Shown: positions 6,975 to 12,928 of the stretch, piece after piece
How the letters are laid out: every line of letters begins with the position of its first letter
Numbering within the stretch: position 1 is the first letter of the stretch
Origin: Deferribacteres bacterium
GTDB taxonomy: Bacteria > Nitrospirota > Thermodesulfovibrionia > UBA6902
Direction of reading: 5' to 3'
Length of the DNA: 12,928 nt
Assembly: GCA_013152795.1 (NCBI GenBank)
Contig: JAADFS010000173.1
Coordinates: forward strand, 1 to 12,928
Notes under the pieces: model-generated
Database searches by the model: none
What the model saw: only the letters and a program-made list of their open reading frames with translations
What the model was told of the DNA's origin: nothing
Position numbers and translations under genes: made by a program

Positions 6975-7028
6975 TGAGTTCAGATGAAAATGTATTTCAG
7001 AACACTAAACACTTAAAGGAGAAATTGA

Positions 7029-8111
7029 ATGAAAAAAATTCTGACCCTTATTTTCCTGTTAACCACGGTCGTATTATTCGCGGGATGCCAGAACAGCCAG
7101 TCTGAAGGTCCTGTTGTTGCAAAAATCGGCAAAGACGCCATCACCGAAGAGGATTTTCTCAGGGAACTCAATCGTGTGCCTGAATGGGCGAGATCTCAAT
7201 TCAGAGGGATGGAAGGCAAGGAGAAATTCCTTGATGAGCTGATAAAGAGAGACCTTATTTACCAGGATGCAAAGAGAATGAGACTTGACAAGGACAAGGA
7301 TTATCTTGCGAGGATCAGGGAATTTGAAAAAATGAGCCTCGTATCACTGATCCTGAAAAAAGAGGTCGAAGACAAGGCAAAGGTCAGTGATGCGGAGATC
7401 AAGGAATTCTTTGAGCAGAACAAGGATAAATTCACAATAGGCACAAAGATAAGGGCAAGCCACATCCTTGTTGAGACCGAAAAAGAGGCCAACGACATCC
7501 TTAAAAGACTCAACAAAGGCGAGAGTTTCGCCAAGCTTGCGAAGGCCTTTTCAAAGGACAAAAGCTCTGCGCAGAAAGGCGGTGACCTCGGATACTTCGG
7601 GCGTGGAAGGATGGTCCCCGAATTCGAGCGGGCAGTGCTCGCCCTGAAACCCGGGGAAGTGAGCAAGCCGGTCAAGACGCGTTTCGGCTATCATATCATA
7701 AAAGTCACCGACATAAAAAAAGGGAAGCTGGCCAGTTTTGAACAGTCAAAAGAATCCATAAGGAAACAACTGCTGGCCCAGAAACGCAAGGCGCTTTTTA
7801 ATTCATACGTCGAAAAGTTAAAGGAAAATACGGAGATCACCAAGAATAAAGACATCCTCGCATCCATACAGCTCCCCTGGGAAACCCCTGGGAAAAGGCC
7901 GAAGAGAAAAAGCCCCCTCAGGAAGAACAAGAGCCGGAGACAGCAAAAGAACCCCAACCGGAAACAAAATAAAATCTCTTGCCGGTTCCAATTTAAAGCA
8001 GGAGCTTGCAGCAATAAAAAAGCCCCGGACAGGTCGACCTGTCCGGGGCTTTTTTATTTAAGAATAACTGTAGGATTCAGAGTAAGGGGGTCAAGGCACA
8101 CGGTCAATTAG
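7029..8111 (+). CDS. Parvulin-type peptidyl-prolyl isomerase lipoprotein, frameshifted near its C-terminus
   Basis: A SurA/PrsA-like chaperone that catalyses prolyl cis-trans isomerisation in exported proteins. A signal peptide ends in a lipobox, FAGC with Cys20, so the protein should be membrane-anchored. The SurA_N-like helical part spans about 28-125. The parvulin domain spans about 140-232, with ASHILVETEKEA (His145), GGDLGYFGRGRMVPEFE and TRFGYHIIKV. AAAGGAG precedes the ATG at good spacing. After residue 285 (Glu, 7881-7883) the frame is wrong. A perfect 11-bp duplication puts the ribosome into a Lys/Arg-rich run-on of 75 residues that passes through the terminator and enters the 23S gene. 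Without the duplication the protein would end in an acidic tail (KAEEKKPPQEEQEPETAKEP...) at a TAA at 7970-7972, giving 310 residues. The catalytic part is intact. Confidence 0.9.
   Translation: MKKILTLIFLLTTVVLFAGCQNSQSEGPVVAKIGKDAITEEDFLRELNRVPEWARSQFRGMEGKEKFLDELIKRDLIYQDAKRMRLDKDKDYLARIREFEKMSLVSLILKKEVEDKAKVSDAEIKEFFEQNKDKFTIGTKIRASHILVETEKEANDILKRLNKGESFAKLAKAFSKDKSSAQKGGDLGYFGRGRMVPEFERAVLALKPGEVSKPVKTRFGYHIIKVTDIKKGKLASFEQSKESIRKQLLAQKRKALFNSYVEKLKENTEITKNKDILASIQLPWETPGKRPKRKSPLRKNKSRRQQKNPNRKQNKISCRFQFKAGACSNKKAPDRSTCPGLFYLRITVGFRVRGSRHTVN
7874..7895 (+). repeat. Perfect 11-bp tandem duplication causing a frameshift
   Basis: CCCCTGGGAAA occupies 7874-7884 and again 7885-7895. Removing one copy restores a frame that reads from PWE straight into a Glu/Pro/Gln-rich tail with a proper stop at 7970-7972. 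Confidence 0.9.
8013..8058. terminator. Bidirectional intrinsic terminator, perfect 46-bp palindrome
   Basis: The G+C-rich arms GCCCCGGACAGGTC (8022-8035) and GACCTGTCCGGGGC (8036-8049) abut with no spacer. They are flanked by six A (8016-8021) and six T (8050-8055), and the symmetry continues to 8013 and 8058. It ends the isomerase transcript on the plus strand and the rRNA operon on the minus strand. The frameshifted isomerase reading frame runs through it, another sign that this frame is not the original one. Confidence 0.95.
8066..8096 (-). other. 3' half of the pre-23S processing stem
   Basis: The sequence AACTGTAGGATTCAGAG and onward to 8096 is nearly the reverse complement of 11143-11173. 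In the transcript the two can pair over about 30 bases, including the mature-end helix CCTTGACC/GGTCAAGG. Such stems are cut by RNase III to release pre-23S. Confidence 0.85.
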
Positions 8112-8225
8112 TACTGGTTAGCTCAATCCGTCACCGGACTTACACACCCAGCCTATCAACGTGGTAGTCTACCACCGACCTTCAGCCCTGTACCGGAGTA
8201 CAGGGAAGGGAGACCTAATCTTGGG

Positions 8226-8262
<37 letters not shown>

Positions 8263-8319
8263 ATCCGGACATAGCTACTAGGCGTTGCCCTTGGCAGAAC
8301 AACCTACACACCAGAGGTC

Positions 8320-8354
<35 letters not shown>

Positions 8355-8380
8355 CCCTCAAGTCTCCTGCGCCTACAACA

Positions 8381-8417
<37 letters not shown>

Positions 8418-8426
8418 ACTCTCGTA

Positions 8427-8487
<61 letters not shown>

Positions 8488-8534
8488 TCGACATCGAGGT
8501 GCCAAACCGGGCCGTCGATATGAACTCTTGGGCC

Positions 8535-8591
<57 letters not shown>

Positions 8592-8714
8592 TGGCGCCAC
8601 CGGATCACTAAGACCTGGTTTCCCATCTGCTCGGCCTGTATGCCTCACAGTTAAGCCTCCTTATGCCTTTGCACTCAATGGCTGATTTCCGACCAGCCTG
8701 AGGAGACCTTTGTA

Positions 8715-8760
<46 letters not shown>

Positions 8761-9018
8761 ACCAGACAGTGTCCTCTCCCCAGATAATGGGGACGAGTTA
8801 GAACCTCAATAAAGCAAGGGTGGTATTTCAAGGACGGCTCCATCCCGACTGGCGTCGGAACTTCACAGCCTCCCACCTATCCTACACATGCTTTACCAAA
8901 ATTCACTGTCAAGTTGTAGTAAAGGTTCACAGGGTCTTTCCGTCTAGTTGCAGGTAACCGGCGTCTTCACCGGTATCTCAAGTTCGCCGAGCCCCTCGCA
9001 GAGACAGTGCTCAAATCG

Positions 9019-9103
<85 letters not shown>

Positions 9104-9794
9104 ATTCAGAGCTTCGCCTTGCGACTAACTCCTCCTGTTAACCTTCCGGCACCGGGCAGGCGTCAGTGTCTATACATCCTGTTACCAGTTAGCAGACACC
9201 TGTGTTTTTGCTAAACAGTCGTTTGAGCCTCTTTATTGAAACTCCGATTGCTCGGAGCACCCCTTCTCCCGAAGTTACGGGGCTATTTTGCCGAGTTCCT
9301 TTGCGAGGGTTCACTCGCTCGCCTTGGTATCTTCTACCCACCTACCTGTGTCGGTTTGCGGTACGGTCATCCATGACACTTCCATAGAGGTTTTTCTCGG
9401 CAGTGTGGAATCAGCCAGTTCTCCCGGTTTTACCCGGGATCCACGTCACCCCTCAGGCTGACAGCGGCCGGATTTGCCTGACCACTACCTTACGGGTTTG
9501 TACCGGGACAACCAACGCCCGGCTGCGCCTATCCTCCTGCGTCCCCCCATAGGTCAAACGCATCACAGATGGTACTGGAATTTTAACCAGTTGTCCATCG
9601 TCTACTCCTTTCGGCCTCGACTTAGGACCGACTTACCCTGGGCGGATTACCCTTCCCCAGGAAACCTTAGGCTTACGGCGAGCCTGATTTTCACAGACTT
9701 TTGTGCTACTTGTGCCGACATAATCTCTTCCATACCCTCCACCCCGGCTCGCGCCGGAGCTTTAACGGACAATGGAATGCTCCCCTACCACTCC

Positions 9795-9871
9795 CGTGAA
9801 CCGTGACCGTTATCCGTGGCCGTTAAGACGTAATGTCTTTTTACGGACACGAAGCACGGTCACGGTCCACG
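9795..9871 (-). other. Hairpin expansion in helix 45 of the 23S rRNA, possible intervening sequence
   Basis: Between the conserved ACCGAAGCT and GGTAGGGGAGC of the rRNA, where E. coli has the short helix near 1164-1185, there is a 77-base hairpin. Its basal arms, 9795-9810 and 9856-9871, pair over 16 positions with a single G-U. A second stem follows, with CCGT/ACGG and AAGAC/GTCTT and a five-base loop. Helix 45 is a known insertion site for excised intervening sequences in other bacteria. Excision here is inferred, not shown. Confidence 0.75.
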
Positions 9872-9958
9872 AGAATACGTAGCTTCGGTGCAGAGCTTAA
9901 GCCCCGTTAAATTTTCGGCGCAAAATCACTAGACCAGTGAGCTGTTACGCTTTCTTTA

Positions 9959-9993
<35 letters not shown>

Positions 9994-10791
9994 TTAAGCG
10001 ATTTTACATCCTTTCCCACTTAGCTCTGTCTTGGGGACCTTAGCTGACGTTCTGGGCTGTTTCCCTCTCGACTACGAATCTTAGCACCCGCAGTCTCACT
10101 CCCATGCTAAACCTTAAGGCATTCGTGGTTTGATTGGGTTTGGTACCCCTTGCGGAGCCCTAGCCCATTCAGTGCCCTACCTCCCTAAGGCATACATGAG
10201 GCTGTACCTAAATACATTTCGGGGAGAACCAGCTATCACCAGGTTTGATTAGCCTTTCACTCCGACCCACAGTTCATCCGAGCTTTTTGCAACAAACATC
10301 GGTTCGGGCCTCCATGCCGACTTCTCGGCACTTCACCCTGACCATGGGTAGATCACCTGGCTTCGGGTCTACTAAACGCAACTGAATCGCCCTGTTAGGA
10401 CTCGGTTTCCCTGCGGCTCCAGCCGTTATGGCCTTAACCTCGCTACGTTCAGTAACTCGCCGGCTCATTAATCAAAAGGCACACCGTCATCCCGACGAAT
10501 CGGGACTCCGATCGCTTGTAGGCATATGGTTTCAGGTTCTATTTCACTCCCCTCACCGGGGTTCTTTTCATCTTTCCCTCACGGTACTTGTCCACTATCG
10601 GTCATCAGATGGTATTTAGCCTTGGAGGGTGGTCCCCCCAGCTTCCCACGAGATTCCTCGTGTCTCGTGGTACTCAGGATACCGCTTCGGTAGCCATACG
10701 GTTTCGCTTACAGGCCTTTCACCTTCTACGGGTGAGCTTTCCATCTCATTCAGCTACCATACGACAGTCCTACTTATGCGGTCCTACAACC

Positions 10792-10877
10792 CCTGTCCTT
10801 AGCACCAAACCTTCAGCTCTCAGTTGCCGCCCCTGAAAGGCCGCTGCTGAAGCCGACCGCTTGGTGCTAAGGACAGG
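10792..10877 (-). other. Hairpin expansion in a variable helix of 23S domain I
   Basis: A perfect 17-bp inverted repeat, CCTGTCCTTAGCACCAA (10792-10808) and its complement at 10861-10877, sits between the conserved AGCCCAAA and GGTTGTAGGAC of the rRNA. An inner helix, CTTCAGC (10811-10817) with GCTGAAG (10846-10852), extends it. This position is length-variable among bacteria, so a long stem is plausible as a permanent part of the rRNA, or it may be cut by RNase III. Confidence 0.75.
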
Positions 10878-11142
10878 TTTGGGCTCTTCCCCGTTCGCTC
10901 GTCGCTACTAAGGGAATCTCTGTTGATTTCTTTTCCTCCGGTTACTGAGATATTTCACTTCACCGGGTTCGCCTCATATGCCTATGGATTCAGCATATGA
11001 TATCCCGACATTACTCGGGATGGGTTTCCCCATTCGGAATCCCACGGATCAACGGATACTTACTCCTACCCGTGGATTATCGCAGTTGGTCGCGTCCTTC
11101 ATCGCCCTCTGATGCCAAGACATCCACCATACGCCCTTACTT

Positions 11143-11173
11143 CCTTGACCCCTTTACTCTAATCCCTACAGTT
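11143..11173 (-). other. 5' half of the pre-23S processing stem
   Basis: This is the partner of 8066-8096. The last 8 bases belong to the mature 5' end helix of 23S; the rest lies in the spacer and reads AACTGTAGGGATTAGAG in rRNA orientation. Confidence 0.85.
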
Positions 11174-11184
11174 TTCAAAGATCA
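11171..11184 (-). promoter_or_regulatory. Spacer boxA antitermination site
   Basis: In transcript orientation the sequence is TGATCTTTGAAAAC, resembling the Nus-factor-binding boxA found before 23S genes. A related element is present in the leader at 12911-12922. Confidence 0.55.
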
Positions 11185-11246
11185 CGCAGGCATTGCCTGC
11201 AATTTCAGATACGTGACCTGAAATTTCTTACCTTCAATTTGAAAAT

Positions 11247-11264
11247 TAAAAAGTAGGCCCGCAA
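11247..11264 (-). other. 3' half of the pre-16S processing stem
   Basis: TAAAAAGTAGGCCCGCAA on the plus strand is the exact reverse complement of the leader segment 12891-12908, giving an uninterrupted 18-bp stem that encloses the whole 16S RNA. Just beside it, TCAATTTGAAAATT (11234-11247) is a direct copy of 12874-12887 at the 16S 5' end. Confidence 0.85.
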
Positions 11265-11299
11265 CATCTTGCGAATCTTTTGTTGCTTGTTACACCTTA

Positions 11300-12880
<1,581 letters not shown>

Positions 12881-12890
12881 GAAAATTGAC

Positions 12891-12908
12891 TTGCGGGCCT
12901 ACTTTTTA
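12891..12908 (-). other. 5' half of the pre-16S processing stem
   Basis: In the rRNA leader, this 18-base segment pairs perfectly with 11247-11264 to form the RNase III substrate around pre-16S. It starts ten bases outside the mature 16S 5' end. Confidence 0.85.
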
Positions 12909-12910
12909 GT

Positions 12911-12922
12911 TATCAAAGAGCA
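12911..12922 (-). promoter_or_regulatory. Leader boxA antitermination site of the rRNA operon
   Basis: In transcript orientation this reads TGCTCTTTGATA, very close to the bacterial boxA consensus TGCTCTTTAACA, and lies directly upstream of the 16S processing stem as expected. The operon promoter lies beyond the right edge of the window. Confidence 0.8.
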
Positions 12923-12928
12923 GTCTTG

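Noticed and set aside
7973..8111. C-terminal extension of the isomerase as a genuine domain
   Set aside because: It is produced by the frame change at the 11-bp duplication and is translated from a terminator and the rRNA edge.

Overview
The window reads as a bacterial chromosome segment with two parts. Positions 1 to about 8060 are protein-coding. Positions 8089 to 12880 are a minus-strand rRNA operon whose 16S and 23S genes are both complete. The 16S gene begins with the motif GAACGAACGCTGGCGG, and the protein set (a long DHH-CBS-nucleotidyltransferase, an RpoD-type sigma factor, CheD, a parvulin lipoprotein) suggests a Gram-negative, deep-branching lineage. Nitrospirota (Thermodesulfovibrio-like) or a former deltaproteobacterium is my best guess. 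This placement is an inference from memory, not a computed phylogeny.

Coding layout: (a) the 3' end of a sensor histidine kinase, followed 11 bases later by cheD; together they look like the tail of a signalling or chemotaxis operon. (b) A convergent, visibly A+T-richer gene for an AAA_14/DUF4143 ATPase, which looks like an accessory insertion. Two near-identical 18-bp operator-like repeats lie just upstream of it, 33 bp apart. (c) An RpoD-like sigma-70 gene behind a good promoter and a structured leader. It is followed by a DHH-CBS-CBS-poly(A)polymerase family gene (A-adding tRNA nucleotidyltransferase type) that is split by one frameshift. (d) A small minus-strand DUF3553-like gene whose -10 box implies a leaderless mRNA. 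(e) A parvulin peptidyl-prolyl isomerase lipoprotein gene. A perfect 11-bp tandem duplication in it has replaced an acidic Glu/Pro tail with a basic run-on tail.

A perfect 46-bp palindrome with A and T tracts (8013-8058) is the shared bidirectional terminator of the isomerase gene and the convergent rRNA operon. The operon is 16S-23S only: the spacer has no tRNA and there is no 5S between the 23S end and the terminator. Long processing stems flank both rRNAs, and boxA antitermination sites lie in the leader and in the spacer. The 23S is long, about 3.06 kb, partly because of two hairpin expansions. One sits in helix 45, the classical site of intervening sequences. The other is in a variable helix of domain I.

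I see no CRISPR array, transposase, phage gene or defence cassette. The most interesting points are the 11-bp duplication, the helix-45 expansion and its sequence link to a nearby heptamer repeat, the missing 5S, the operator pair at the DUF4143 gene and the structured sigma-factor leader.
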